From contig CAKSDZ010000001.1 of NCBI GenBank assembly GCA_934446365.1, positions 372,001-436,000 of the forward strand: a DNA stretch of 64,000 nt, in the 5' to 3' direction. This document shows positions 50,501-58,637 of this stretch, piece after piece. This stretch comes from an uncultured Eubacteriales bacterium. GTDB taxonomy: Bacteria; Bacillota; Clostridia; Oscillospirales; CAG-272. The position numbers were made by a program, and so were the translations under genes. The notes beneath the pieces were generated by a model. That model had not been told where the DNA came from. It ran no database searches and was given only the letters and a program-made list of their open reading frames with translations. How positions within the stretch are numbered: the stretch's first letter is position 1; the number at the start of each line of letters is the position of its first letter.

Positions 50501-51273
50501 TCCACATCAAAATCGTATTTATCCGCAAGTGTCTTATCCACCACAAGATACGTATATTCGGCAAGAAGATTGTTGTTCGGAATCGCTTTGATATCCCCCG
50601 TAATCGCGGACAGCTGATCAAAGAAAGTAGGATAAATATACTGCTTGAATTTTGTAAAGTCTGTCTCAAGCGTTCTCGCAATCGAAAGCAGATACCCCTT
50701 GGAATCGAGATAATCATACATTTCCTTGCCGGCAATCATAACGATGTCGATCGGCGACTCCGCCTCAGGATATACCGTCTCGATCTTTCCGTCCTCATAG
50801 ACAGTGGTTTCCTCCGCCGAATAAACCTCACCCGTCGAAATGGTAGACGCAATCACGCTCGTTACCTTTTTTGTCCACTTGCTGGTACTCTTTTTCTCGC
50901 TCGCCAAAAGCTTTTCCGCGTTATTCGCTTCTTTCTGCGCCAACGTATTGTATTTTGCAATCGCCGCAAGCCTTGTCTTTTCCTCTTCCGCAGCGGCAAC
51001 TCTTTCCTCGATCAGCGCGATGTATTCGTCGGCCGTAACCAAAGTAAGATTGACTTTTGTTTTATATCTGTTCTTTGTGATTTTATTCAAAGCGTCCTCA
51101 ACTGCTTGCACCGCTTCGGGCGTCGTTGACTCCTCTGTGATGCCCAGCATGTTGATCGTCGCCGGAAGCGTTCCCGTCGAACCCGACGTTTCCGAATCCC
51201 CGCAGCCGGCCATCAGCAGTACACCGGCCAGCATGCCGAGGCACAAAATAAGGCTTAATATTCTTTTCATCAT
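47551..51273 (-). CDS. Large lipoprotein: solute-binding-like domains fused to helical repeats
   Basis: 1240 residues from the Met at 51273 (GGGAGG 8 nt before; a second ATG follows directly). Signal MMKRILSLILCLGMLAGVLL with Cys in MAGCGD. Residues ~75-130 form a charged Ala/Glu/Lys helix. About 135-530 resembles an extracellular sugar-binding protein (family 1 SBP; GYPEEGQTIDAWTYYKQTN). About 585-620 looks like the end of a PstS-type domain (FLSFVLSAEGQAILKSNGY) and ~634-725 like the start of one (GTLTMCASVKSALYTYFEP, then GLISMDISDVYIGLGLTGT). From ~730 to 1240 it is helical with degenerate repeats, including two TYTVSW (about 731 and 882) and three [AVI]Gx-x2-E[FY] units (about 963, 1045, 1115). 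Tyr/Glu/Asp-rich, unlike its neighbours. No ABC permease is adjacent. Surface location is secure; function is unknown. Confidence 0.8.
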   Translation of the reverse strand: MMKRILSLILCLGMLAGVLLMAGCGDSETSGSTGTLPATINMLGITEESTTPEAVQAVEDALNKITKNRYKTKVNLTLVTADEYIALIEERVAAAEEEKTRLAAIAKYNTLAQKEANNAEKLLASEKKSTSKWTKKVTSVIASTISTGEVYSAEETTVYEDGKIETVYPEAESPIDIVMIAGKEMYDYLDSKGYLLSIARTLETDFTKFKQYIYPTFFDQLSAITGDIKAIPNNNLLAEYTYLVVDKTLADKYDFDVDAVDNYEDLDAAAEGEEGFLTQIKKNEDVIPFATVPDALGIYQYFDGDIPVGTYFDPIYGYSVSEGTDFTIQNLFSIPEYQAHLILMEKYEKNGYFTADSDTEDFAVTVIKGDSSIEKEYGDDYYVKVLQNPFVEIDSIFEGMLAVSSYTSDEKRALQVIEMINTDSEVKNLLQYGIEYDGDNDDIANYRVNTIQNDDGTVSYSITRLNQNYMMNNALTGNVYMGYPEEGQTIDAWTYYKQTNLASALSPFLNFYMSDDDLDDTLDSIIRRAVLSEALEPLGIDYDAYEDSLGTNQGTVLRRSFKQYYKEYFIELLGEEGLTKESFTFVTKNNMSELEADFLSFVLSAEGQAILKSNGYTPISTEAAPYVKKSTAFSGTLTMCASVKSALYTYFEPTMRELAAAYEELYPDVDVVVPERDRDNVYQVNMSEVANGTYNIGLISMDISDVYIGLGLTGTLIATDYLEVFNNDSHLTYTVSWYENKMVEEMTAEKYADIVSESGLSLMITNKLGELAGIDLSKYSASSRPASETVVFETARKNADSYYTNITYLRVMAEILLWDELPESELEKYRALKDSDFETAVFDYVKANYEKEHNLTDEDYENLVRDFMVSVLEYTSQTDKTTTYTVSWDEFQTTKQNAQVYIKAAETIRDAYYDKLVAKLGSGYLRILTLPDIIDEVYNIMYEEYLESNGLSQTEFEYSIMDKYLSAVGTTGEEFSALSKSSDEYNDYLTKLRKKYKKILVNAYSLDAYKNGESGISNNEVVSTLFDYYKEEEVKIYDQMCSLAGVDYEEFSEAESHMENYSMYLNTLKTMFVYTLRTQYTQTQIDSWSYEEIETNLYNILYETGFYTNEMARYIGLSLSEYMLAKSDAVTYQNYIQTLVSALSDDLSARGYDVSEFAKEDRDVIESVCKDIILEKYFGDKVQFKEALISASADYMNGLKDAEDVEAYLKEASDALSKNYFFMAVVNALQAGWAESKAAS

Positions 51274-51336
51274 TTGGCGTTCCTCCCCAAAATCAATCTT
51301 CCGGTAAGTCAAAAACTATAATAATATAACATTATA

Positions 51337-51365
51337 ATAATACATCAAAATTACATTTGTGTCAA
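51337..51365 (-). promoter_or_regulatory. Sigma-A promoter of the large lipoprotein gene
   Basis: Minus strand TTGACA (51360-51365), 17 nt, TATTAT (51337-51342), 64 nt before the start codon. Between here and the end of rpoD (51366-51545) I see only a short ACAACTT/AAGTTGT inverted repeat near 51404-51422. Confidence 0.65.
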
Positions 51366-51545
51366 GGCATTTTTTATGACAAAAGCCTATGTATAACTCC
51401 ATAAGACAACTTAAAAAAGTTGTTCTGCTCAACCGATGCCGTCATATTGCACAAACAACTTTTTATAAGTTATAAACAATGTCCAAATGAAATGTGAAAT
51501 CATCCCAAACCGTCGAAATTCTTATTGTACAATTTAGACTATTTT

Positions 51546-52760
51546 TTAATTCAAATAATCTCTGAGCTTTTTGGAACGGCTCGGATGACGGAGCTTGCGC
51601 AGCGCCTTAGCCTCGATCTGCCGAATCCGCTCACGGGTAATGTTGAACTGCTGTCCGACTTCTTCAAGCGTTCTCTGGCGTCCATCCTCAAGACCAAAGC
51701 GCAGTCTCAGCACCTGCTCCTCCCGCGGGGTCAGCGTATGCAGCACCTCGTTGAGCTGCTCGCGAAGCAGCTCATAGGATGCGGCCTCCGCGGGAGCCGG
51801 AGATTCCTGATCCTCGATAAAATCGCCGATATGGCTGTCCTCCTCCTCGCCGACCGGTGTTTCAAGAGAAATCGGGTCCTGCGCGATCTTCATGATCTCC
51901 CGCACCTTGTCGGGATTCATATTCATCTCCTTGGCGACCTCGGCGGCGGAAACCTCACGTCCCTTCTCTTGAAGCATCTGACGCGACACCTTCGTCACCT
52001 TGTGGATGGTCTCCACCATATGGACAGGGATTCGGATGGTGCGTGCCTGATCGGCGATGGCACGGGTAATCGCTTGTCTGATCCACCAAGTCGCATACGT
52101 GGAAAACTTATACCCCTTGGTATAATCAAACTTGGATACCGCCTTCATCAGTCCCAAATTGCCCTCTTGAATCAAATCGAGAAAGAAAAGCCCTTTTCCG
52201 ACGTAACGCTTCGCAATGCTGACGACAAGACGCAGATTCGCCTCCACAAGCTCCCGCTTCGCCTCCTCATCTCCCTCGGACATTCTTTTGGCAAGCTCCG
52301 CCTCACGTTCGGCATCGAGCAGCGGAACGCGTCCGATCTCTTTGAGATACAGCTTCACGGGATCGTCGATTGTAAGGCCTTCCTGGGCAAGGATTTTTTC
52401 CATGTTTTCAGGCTTATCGAAATTTTCAAGATCGGTTTCGATTTCATCGCCGAGATCCCCGACCAAATCGTCGTCGTCGAAGCACTCGGTGACATCGATC
52501 CCAAGAGAATCCAGTGCCTCGTAAAGCTTGTCGATCTGATCGATATCGTAATCCGTATCGCCGAGCACAGCTAAAATCTCGCTGTTGGTAAGAGAGCCTT
52601 TTTTCTTTGCCTTTTCAATCAGCTCTTGAATATCGCCTTTCACCGTTTTGGATGGATCCTCGCTTTTCTCCTCCGCGGCTTCCTCCGCATCGCCGTTTTC
52701 CGGTTCCGAGGGTAAATTCGTCTCCTCGTTCTCCTCTTCCGGCATCCATTCCCAATTCAT
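51546..52760 (-). CDS. rpoD: Primary sigma factor sigma-A (RpoD)
   Basis: 404 residues. Region 1.1-like acidic N-terminus, region 1.2 PVKLYLKEIGRVPLLDAERE, region 2 NLRLVVSIAKRYVGKGLFFLDLIQEG, region 2.4 KFSTYATWWIRQAITRAIAD, region 3 RTIRIPVHMVETIHKV and region 4 TPREEQVLRLRFGLEDG with RTLEEVGQQFNITRERIRQIE. Directs housekeeping transcription, consistent with the many TTGACA/TATAAT promoters in the window. Follows dnaG by 22 nt in the classical macromolecular-synthesis order. Confidence 0.97.
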   Translation of the reverse strand: MNWEWMPEEENEETNLPSEPENGDAEEAAEEKSEDPSKTVKGDIQELIEKAKKKGSLTNSEILAVLGDTDYDIDQIDKLYEALDSLGIDVTECFDDDDLVGDLGDEIETDLENFDKPENMEKILAQEGLTIDDPVKLYLKEIGRVPLLDAEREAELAKRMSEGDEEAKRELVEANLRLVVSIAKRYVGKGLFFLDLIQEGNLGLMKAVSKFDYTKGYKFSTYATWWIRQAITRAIADQARTIRIPVHMVETIHKVTKVSRQMLQEKGREVSAAEVAKEMNMNPDKVREIMKIAQDPISLETPVGEEEDSHIGDFIEDQESPAPAEAASYELLREQLNEVLHTLTPREEQVLRLRFGLEDGRQRTLEEVGQQFNITRERIRQIEAKALRKLRHPSRSKKLRDYLN

Positions 52761-52782
52761 ACATCTTCCTCCGTAATTTTCG

Positions 52783-54528
52783 TCATTTCTTCTTTATGTT
52801 CAATAGATTTTTAATATCTTCAAGCTCGTCCGTCCCGTTTTTTTCCGCCGCTGCGGATTTCAGCGTGCGGACATTGTCGGCGAGGACATCCAAGTCGTTT
52901 TTCGTCAAAGATGCGCGCTTTACCTGCATCGCGGTAATACGGTCAATCTCTTCCACGGAAAAATCCTGCCCCAGCAGCCCGATGTCGCATTTGCCCTCGC
53001 AGCCTAAGATGGCTTCAAACACCCTCTTATTAAACTGTGTGACAAAGTCGTCCGCAGCAAGGGAAACCCGTCCTTTTCGGATTTCCGGAACAAGCTCCGG
53101 CCGCAAAAGCAGAATCCCGATAATCGCTTCCTCCGCACGTGCCGCCTTTGCGTTTCCTACAAAATCCCGGTTGACCCGGTCGCCGTATCCGAGCGTGTCG
53201 GATACGATTTTCCGGCGCAGCTCCGCGTCCTCGTCCTTTCTTTTCCGCCGCATACGGCGCTCGACATCCCTTTTCAGATTGGCAGGCTCGACGGAAAGGC
53301 GTTCCGCAATCCGCGTTATGTAGATTTCCCTTTCCACATCGGACCATATGCCGCACACGACCTCGCAAAGCTCGTCGGCGGCCTTCAGCTTTTCCTCCGG
53401 AATCAGAATGTTGTATTTGTTCAGCACACTGTCGCACAGATAGTCGAGCTTTCCCTGACTGTCGTCGATCAGCGTCTTAAAACGCGCCGCACCGAATTTT
53501 TTGATATACTCGTCCGGGTCCTTTGCTCCCTCCATCCGGAGCATCTTCACTTCGAGACCGGCATCGGTGAGAATCGGAATCGCCCGCTTTGCCGCCGAAA
53601 CCCCGGCCTCGTCGCTGTCATAGGAAAGAATCACCTTTTTCGTATACTTCGCCATGATTCGGGCCTGTTCCGTGGTGAGCGCCGTGCCGAGCGTCGCCAC
53701 CGCGTTCGGAAAGCCCGCCATATTCACGGCGATGACATCCATATAGCCCTCACAGAGAATGAGGGATTCCGCGCATGCGTTTTTGGCGAAATTCAACGCG
53801 AACAGGTTCCGGCTTTTTTTGAATACCGGCGTATCCGACGTGTTGAGATACTTCGGCTTGCCGTCGCCGAGTGCCCGTCCGCCGAATGCAATCACATTGG
53901 AAAAATTATCGATAATCGGAAAGATGAGCCTGCCGCGGAAATAATCAAAATAACCGCCCGTGCGCTCGCTTTTCCCGCAAAGGAAAGCCTCTTTCAGCTC
54001 GTCGTCGCCGTAGCCCAGCGAATGCATATGGCGGCGCAGCGCATCGAAGCTGTTCGGCGCGAAGCCTAGTCCGAAGCGCTTGACCGCAGCGGAGGAAAGT
54101 CCCCGTTGTTTCAGATATTCCCTTGCCGGCTCCGATTCCGGCGCATACAGCATTTTATTGAAAAATACCGCCGCCGTGCGGTTCATTTCATACATCCGCG
54201 AACGCTTGACCGTCTCGCTTCCCGCGCCGCCCGCCTCTTCCGGCATTTCAAGTCCCGCGCGCTTGGCAAGAAACTCAACGGCACCCGGATATCCGAGATT
54301 TTCCGCGCGCATGATAAAGGAAATCACGTCCCCGCCGGCGCCGCAGCCGAAGCAGTGAAAGGTTTCCGTATTCGGAAACACCGTAAAGGACGGCGTCTTT
54401 TCGCTGTGAAACGGGCAAAGTCCCTGATAATTCGAGCCGGCGCGTTTCAGATTCACATAAGAAGCAATCACGTCTTCGATTTTATTTCTGTATTTGACCT
54501 CATCGATAAAGCTTTGAGGAATCCGCAT
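52783..54528 (-). CDS. dnaG: DNA primase
   Basis: 581 residues. CHC2 zinc finger: CPFHSEKTPSFTVFP with CFGCG (about residues 40-65); catalytic core with RLIFPIIDNFSNVIAFGGRA; TOPRIM domain with the Glu in LILCEGYMDVIA and the Asp pair in ILSYDSDEAGVSAA; a C-terminal helicase-interaction domain (about 430-581). Makes RNA primers at the replication fork. Between dgt and rpoD, 32 nt after dgt. ATG follows GGGGAGGCGGTGC. Confidence 0.97.
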   Translation of the reverse strand: MRIPQSFIDEVKYRNKIEDVIASYVNLKRAGSNYQGLCPFHSEKTPSFTVFPNTETFHCFGCGAGGDVISFIMRAENLGYPGAVEFLAKRAGLEMPEEAGGAGSETVKRSRMYEMNRTAAVFFNKMLYAPESEPAREYLKQRGLSSAAVKRFGLGFAPNSFDALRRHMHSLGYGDDELKEAFLCGKSERTGGYFDYFRGRLIFPIIDNFSNVIAFGGRALGDGKPKYLNTSDTPVFKKSRNLFALNFAKNACAESLILCEGYMDVIAVNMAGFPNAVATLGTALTTEQARIMAKYTKKVILSYDSDEAGVSAAKRAIPILTDAGLEVKMLRMEGAKDPDEYIKKFGAARFKTLIDDSQGKLDYLCDSVLNKYNILIPEEKLKAADELCEVVCGIWSDVEREIYITRIAERLSVEPANLKRDVERRMRRKRKDEDAELRRKIVSDTLGYGDRVNRDFVGNAKAARAEEAIIGILLLRPELVPEIRKGRVSLAADDFVTQFNKRVFEAILGCEGKCDIGLLGQDFSVEEIDRITAMQVKRASLTKNDLDVLADNVRTLKSAAAEKNGTDELEDIKNLLNIKKK

Positions 54529-54560
54529 CGCACCGCCTCCCCTCTAAAACGGATTTCTCC

Positions 54561-55568
54561 TTAATTTACCTTCCACACCTTTGGGATGAAAAGGCTTTCA
54601 AAAACATTGATGGCGTATCGGTCCGTCATACCGGCGATATAATCGCATACGCGCCGCTCCACTGGCTCGTCCGAATCGGACATGTTGTATTCGTCGTCCG
54701 GCATTTTCTCCGGATGTGCGACAAAATACGCATACATCTGCCGAAGCATATCCTTCGCACGAACTTCCTCGCTCTTGGCTTCCGGATTTCGGTAAACACG
54801 CTCGAACAAAAATGCGCGCAGCCTCATCATCGCGTCATACACCTCGTCGGTCATCATGATATCATTTTTGCCCGTTGAAGCATAAATTATGTCGTTTACC
54901 AGCGTTCCGATGCGTTCGGAATGCGTAAAACCGAGAATTTCGCACAAATCCGCCGGAATATCCGACTGTTTTAAGATTTTTCCGCGGATTGCGTCGTCGA
55001 TATCGTGATTGATATAAGCGATTCTGTCCGCATATTTGACGATCCTGCCCTCCAATGTGGAAGCGAGATTTTCTCCCGCATGGTTGAGAATCCCGTCGCG
55101 CACCTCATAGGTGAGATTGAGGCCCACACCGCCGTTTTCCAGCTTGTCCACCACGCGCAGACTTTGACGGTAGTGCGTAAAATCCGGCGAATAGCATTCC
55201 TGCAATACGTATTCTCCGGCATGTCCGAACGGCGTATGGCCGAGGTCATGTCCGAGCGCGGCGGCTTCCGTCAAATCCTCGTTGAGCGAGAGTCCGCGGG
55301 CGATGGTGCGCGCAATCTGCGTGACCTCCAAGGTATGCGTCAGGCGCGTGCGGTAATGGTCGTCCTCCGGACAAAGGAATACCTGCGTTTTGTGCATCAG
55401 CCGCCGAAATGCCTTGCAGTGGATAATGCGGTCGCGGTCGCGCTGGAACTCCGTGCGCGTCGTACACGGTGCGCACAGCTGCTCACGGCCTTTCGTATTC
55501 TCACTGAGACAGGCGAATTCCGAAAGAAACATCCTTTCCCTTTCACATGTCATCTGCGCAATGGTCAT
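54561..55568 (-). CDS. dgt: Deoxyguanosinetriphosphate triphosphohydrolase-like protein
   Basis: 335 residues from MTIAQMTCERERM (GGGAGGTTTTC before ATG); a 16-codon extension lacks an RBS. HD-domain residues: THTLEVTQIARTIARGLSLN, LGHDLGHTPFGHAGEY (HD pair), and the later Asp in RIAYINHDIDDAI. The R-rich start ENTKGREQLC and RTEFQRDRDRIIHCKAFRRL are typical of the short dGTPase group. Hydrolyses dNTPs to nucleoside and triphosphate; lies upstream of dnaG in many Clostridia. Confidence 0.93.
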   Translation of the reverse strand: MTIAQMTCERERMFLSEFACLSENTKGREQLCAPCTTRTEFQRDRDRIIHCKAFRRLMHKTQVFLCPEDDHYRTRLTHTLEVTQIARTIARGLSLNEDLTEAAALGHDLGHTPFGHAGEYVLQECYSPDFTHYRQSLRVVDKLENGGVGLNLTYEVRDGILNHAGENLASTLEGRIVKYADRIAYINHDIDDAIRGKILKQSDIPADLCEILGFTHSERIGTLVNDIIYASTGKNDIMMTDEVYDAMMRLRAFLFERVYRNPEAKSEEVRAKDMLRQMYAYFVAHPEKMPDDEYNMSDSDEPVERRVCDYIAGMTDRYAINVFESLFIPKVWKVN

Positions 55569-55656
55569 GAAAACCTCCCGACCGTCATGAGACACCGAAA
55601 GCATAAAACACCACACTCATGACGTTTATCGAAATATGTCTACATAAGATAAATAC

Positions 55657-55708
55657 GCAAAAAAATCGAAAAATCCTTTTGATTTACAAAAAATTTTAAG
55701 GATTTTCC
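55657..55708 (-). terminator. Terminator candidate between the decayed acetyltransferase and dgt
   Basis: Minus strand AAAATCCTT, 19 nt, AAGGATTTT, followed by TTCGATTTTTTT. Loop is long, but the T tract and position suit a terminator of the unit upstream of dgt. Confidence 0.5.
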
Positions 55709-55717
55709 GATAATTTT

Positions 55718-56252
55718 TCACAAACCGACACCATCGGCTGTCAAATCGCTCCGGTAATGTTCAAGATTCTCATTTTCATCGGAATAGAACACCGTCGATT
55801 CATAAACGCCGCCATTTTGAAAAATCATTTTTCTGCTGCCTATGTTTCATCACGCGTTTCAGTCCGATTTCTTTACAGCACGGAAAGTCTCCCGCAGCAT
55901 GGCGGCCGCATATCCTTTCCTGCGTTCGGCGGGACGGACGGAATCGCCGGCATATCCGGCATATTTCTCCAAAAAGGCGTTAAAGTAACGCCGAACGTCT
56001 GTCATTCCGACAATTTTTCCGCCGATTTCTCCGAAATAAACTCGTCGACGGCACCCAATTTATAGGGACGGTTTCTTTGCGTGAGTACATCTCCACATCT
56101 GCGGGCCAATCGGCCGGATTTTCCCTTTTCCGAAGCGAGCCGCAGCCGTCCATGCTGTCACCGCAAGCCAAAAATTCCTGTCGATACGCTCCGGTCTGTT
56201 TCGCGTGTTTAATCTCCGGCTTCACTAAAAATGCATTCTTATACAGGTAAAC
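55718..56252 (-). pseudogene. Decayed GNAT acetyltransferase
   Basis: Pieces of one acetyltransferase appear in order in changing frames: KPEIKHAKQTGAYRQEFLAC with GDSMDGCGSLRK and ETVPINWVPST (first frame, GTG at 56225 or earlier at VYLYKNAFLV); then KIVGMTDVRRYFNAFLEKYA with SVRPAERRKGYAAAMLRET (the acetyl-CoA loop); then CKEIGLKRVM; then IFQNGGVYESTVFYSDENE to a TGA at 55718. At least three frame changes and the lack of a clear start codon make this a true pseudogene rather than a single sequence error. It follows yigZ by about 12 nt. Confidence 0.85.
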
Positions 56253-56264
56253 TTTCCTCTCCGT

Positions 56265-56894
56265 TTACCGTTCGGCTCTGCCGTCAAAGCGGTCGGCGCC
56301 GCGCCTTGGCATCGTTTTTCCGCCGGTCATAGAGAAAACCGCCTCGCAAAACGCCTCATATTCCTCCGAGAGCACCGCAAGCCTTAATGTGATACTGTCC
56401 GCAAAATCCGTGCCGTCCACAAGGATATCGCGTCTGCCGATCTCATACATGAGCCGGTCATAGAAGGAATATTCACAGGCGACCGTGCACTCCGTATAGC
56501 TTCTGTATGTAACGATACCCGCCGCCTCAACCGCCATCGCCGCCGCGCGGGAATAGGCGCGCACAAGCCCCGGCGCGCCGAGCAGAATCCCGCCGAAATA
56601 CCGCGTGACCACAATTACCGCCCGATCGACGCCGCTTTTTTTCAACACCTCCAGAACCGGTACGCCGCCGGTTCCCTTCGGCTCGCCGTCGTCGCTGCAC
56701 CGGACGGCGCTCCCTACCGTATAGGCAAATACGTTATGGCGCGCGTCCGCGTGATTTTTTCGGATTCCGAGAACAAAGCTCTCCGCCTCCTCCGCGGAGC
56801 GGACGGGCGCTGCATGGCCGATAAATACGGATTTTTTCTCCGTAAGCTCGGCCTCTGCCTCTTTTCCAAGCGTGACAAGATTCTGCTCCGACAT
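56265..56894 (-). CDS. yigZ: YigZ/IMPACT family protein
   Basis: 209 residues. UPF0029 N-terminal domain with EKKSVFIGHAAPVRS, FVLGIRKNHADARHNVFAY, SDDGEPKGTGGVPVLEVLKK and VVTRYFGGILLGAPGLVRAY, the IMPACT signature, then a C-terminal EF-G-like domain (about 135-200). Eukaryotic IMPACT regulates translation through GCN1; the bacterial role is unsettled. Separate from hflX by 87 nt on the same strand. Confidence 0.94.
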   Translation of the reverse strand: MSEQNLVTLGKEAEAELTEKKSVFIGHAAPVRSAEEAESFVLGIRKNHADARHNVFAYTVGSAVRCSDDGEPKGTGGVPVLEVLKKSGVDRAVIVVTRYFGGILLGAPGLVRAYSRAAAMAVEAAGIVTYRSYTECTVACEYSFYDRLMYEIGRRDILVDGTDFADSITLRLAVLSEEYEAFCEAVFSMTGGKTMPRRGADRFDGRAER

Positions 56895-56981
56895 ATGCCT
56901 CTCCGTTTTTCATGTTGTTCCGTCATTCGCCGCAGTCGATTCGGTCTTTCCCAACGCACCAACCGCATCGGCGGATGGCCG

Positions 56982-58250
56982 TTATTTTTGAATGTATTCC
57001 GAAAGCTGTCCCGCCGTTTTTTTGTCGCAGACAGCCGTGACACGGGCGCCGTCGTCGCCGTATTCGACGCTTGTCACGTTCGCCCTCTCATAGAGCGAAC
57101 CGACAAATCCGAGCTTATCGGCGGGAAACACAAACAGATATTCCTTTTTCCCCGCCGCCGCAAGCTCCTCCAACCGAACGATAAGCTCGCCCATTCCCTC
57201 ACCGGTGGCGGCGGAAATGAATACATTCCGCTCCGTCTCGGTAGACGGATGCCCCGCAATGCCGAGATCGCACTTGTTGTATACGAAAAGCGCCGGCTTA
57301 TCCGCCGCACCAAGCTCCTCAATAAGCCGCCTTGTCACCGCGGTCTGTGCGTCCGATTCCGGATCCGAAGCGTCGATTACGACGAGAATCGCATCTGCAA
57401 AGCAGACCTCATCCAGCGTCGAGCGGAATGCGCGGATCAGATGATGCGGCAGATTCCGGATAAAGCCGACCGTGTCGGTGAGCAGAATCTCCTCGCCGGA
57501 CGGCAAGGCATAACGGCGCGTCGTCGGATCGAGCGTTGCGAACAGCTTGTTTTCCGCAAGAATACCGGCGTCCGTCAGAAAATTCAGCAGCGTCGATTTT
57601 CCGGCGTTCGTATAACCGGCAATCGCCACCTTGAAGATGCCGGAACGGTCGCGTCCGCCGCGCTGCACCGCACGGTTTTTCGCAAGCTCGGAAAGCTCCG
57701 CCTCCAAGGCGTCGATTCGGCGCTTTACATGGCGGCGGTCCGTTTCCAGCTTGCTCTCGCCGGGGCCTCTCGTGCCGATTCCGCCGCCCAGACGCGAAAG
57801 CTCCGTTCCGTGTCCCGTGAGGCGCGGCACCGTGTATTTGAGCTGCGCCAGCTCCACCTGAAGCTTTCCCTCTCCGCTTGTCGCATGGAGCGCGAAAATA
57901 TCGAGGATGAGCATGCTCCGGTCGATAACGCGCACGTCTTCCAGCTCGTCCTCCAAATTTTTGATTTGAGAGGGCGAAAGCTCGGAATCGAATATGACCG
58001 TATCCACGCCGCCGTTTTTGCAAAGCTCGGAGAGCTCCCTCACCTTTCCGCTGCCGATATAGGTGCGCGCGTCCGGCGATTCCTTTTCCTGCGTCATGCG
58101 CGCGTATACGGAAGCGCCCGCCGTTTCCGCAAGCCTTTCCAGCTCATCAAAGGACGCCTCGCTCTCATGCGGGTCCGCACCCTTTTCCATGACGGAAACG
58201 AGGATTACTTCGCTTTTTTCCTTTTTATCAAATAATTTCTCCGCTGTCAT
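56982..58250 (-). CDS. hflX: GTPase HflX
   Basis: 422 residues from MTAEKLFDKKEKS (GGAGGTGATTTT before the ATG). N-terminal HflX domain with DARTYIGSGKVRELSELCK, IFDSELSPSQIKNLEDELE and GGGIGTRGPGESKLETDRR; GTPase domain with G1 VAIAGYTNAGKSTLLNFL, G2 DPTTRR, G3 DTVGFIRNLP and G4 NKCD. Binds 50S subunits and splits stalled ribosomes under stress. Follows rpmE by 87 nt, with the rpmE terminator between. Confidence 0.96.
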   Translation of the reverse strand: MTAEKLFDKKEKSEVILVSVMEKGADPHESEASFDELERLAETAGASVYARMTQEKESPDARTYIGSGKVRELSELCKNGGVDTVIFDSELSPSQIKNLEDELEDVRVIDRSMLILDIFALHATSGEGKLQVELAQLKYTVPRLTGHGTELSRLGGGIGTRGPGESKLETDRRHVKRRIDALEAELSELAKNRAVQRGGRDRSGIFKVAIAGYTNAGKSTLLNFLTDAGILAENKLFATLDPTTRRYALPSGEEILLTDTVGFIRNLPHHLIRAFRSTLDEVCFADAILVVIDASDPESDAQTAVTRRLIEELGAADKPALFVYNKCDLGIAGHPSTETERNVFISAATGEGMGELIVRLEELAAAGKKEYLFVFPADKLGFVGSLYERANVTSVEYGDDGARVTAVCDKKTAGQLSEYIQK

Positions 58251-58281
58251 AAAATCACCTCCGACCATCGCCTGAAAACAG

Positions 58282-58317
58282 AAAAAGAGCGGGAAAACCA
58301 CATGGTGCTCCCGCTCT
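58282..58317 (-). terminator. Terminator after rpmE
   Basis: Minus strand GAGCGGGA / TCCCGCTC stem, 14-nt loop, then TTTTTC; 20 nt after rpmE. Confidence 0.75.
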
Positions 58318-58337
58318 CAAATCCGATCTCGTTCTTC

Positions 58338-58541
58338 TTATTTCTTGGATTCCAAACGCTTTTTGAATTTATCAACGCGTCCGCCGGCATCGACAAATTT
58401 CTGCTTGCCGGTAAAGAAAGGATGACATTTCGAGCAAATTTCAACTCTGAAATCGCCTTTTGTGGATTTTGTATTTATCACTTCGCCGCAAGCGCATCTG
58501 ACGGTTACGTCGACGTAGTTGGGATGGATTCCTTCTTTCAT
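58338..58541 (-). CDS. rpmE: 50S ribosomal protein L31
   Basis: 67 residues. MKEGIHPNYVDVTVRCACGE, then ICSKCHPFFTGKQKFVDAGG and a basic tail. CxC-type first pair (CAC) and CSKC keep the zinc-binding (C+) form. Surface protein of the large subunit bridging to the small subunit. Own promoter and terminator. Confidence 0.97.
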   Translation of the reverse strand: MKEGIHPNYVDVTVRCACGEVINTKSTKGDFRVEICSKCHPFFTGKQKFVDAGGRVDKFKKRLESKK

Positions 58542-58580
58542 TGTTCACACCTCACATTTCTCATATTCACAGTATTTTTT

Positions 58581-58609
58581 ACTATACCACACATTTTTTT
58601 ATTTTGCAA
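58581..58609 (-). promoter_or_regulatory. Promoter of rpmE
   Basis: Minus strand TTGCAA (58604-58609), 17 nt, TATAGT (58581-58586), about 40 nt before the start codon. Confidence 0.6.
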
Positions 58610-58637
58610 TACTTTTTTTCGATTTTTCCGTTTTTTT

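Noticed and set aside
47863..51129. Two long plus-strand frames (628 and 403 codons) opposite the large lipoprotein
   Set aside because: They result from codon bias of the lipoprotein gene; products are Arg/Ile/Leu-rich without domains, while the minus frame has a lipobox, RBS, promoter and terminator.
51404..51422. ACAACTT/AAGTTGT inverted repeat upstream of the large lipoprotein gene
   Set aside because: Short AT-rich repeat without a T tract after it; AT-rich intergenic DNA gives such repeats by chance.
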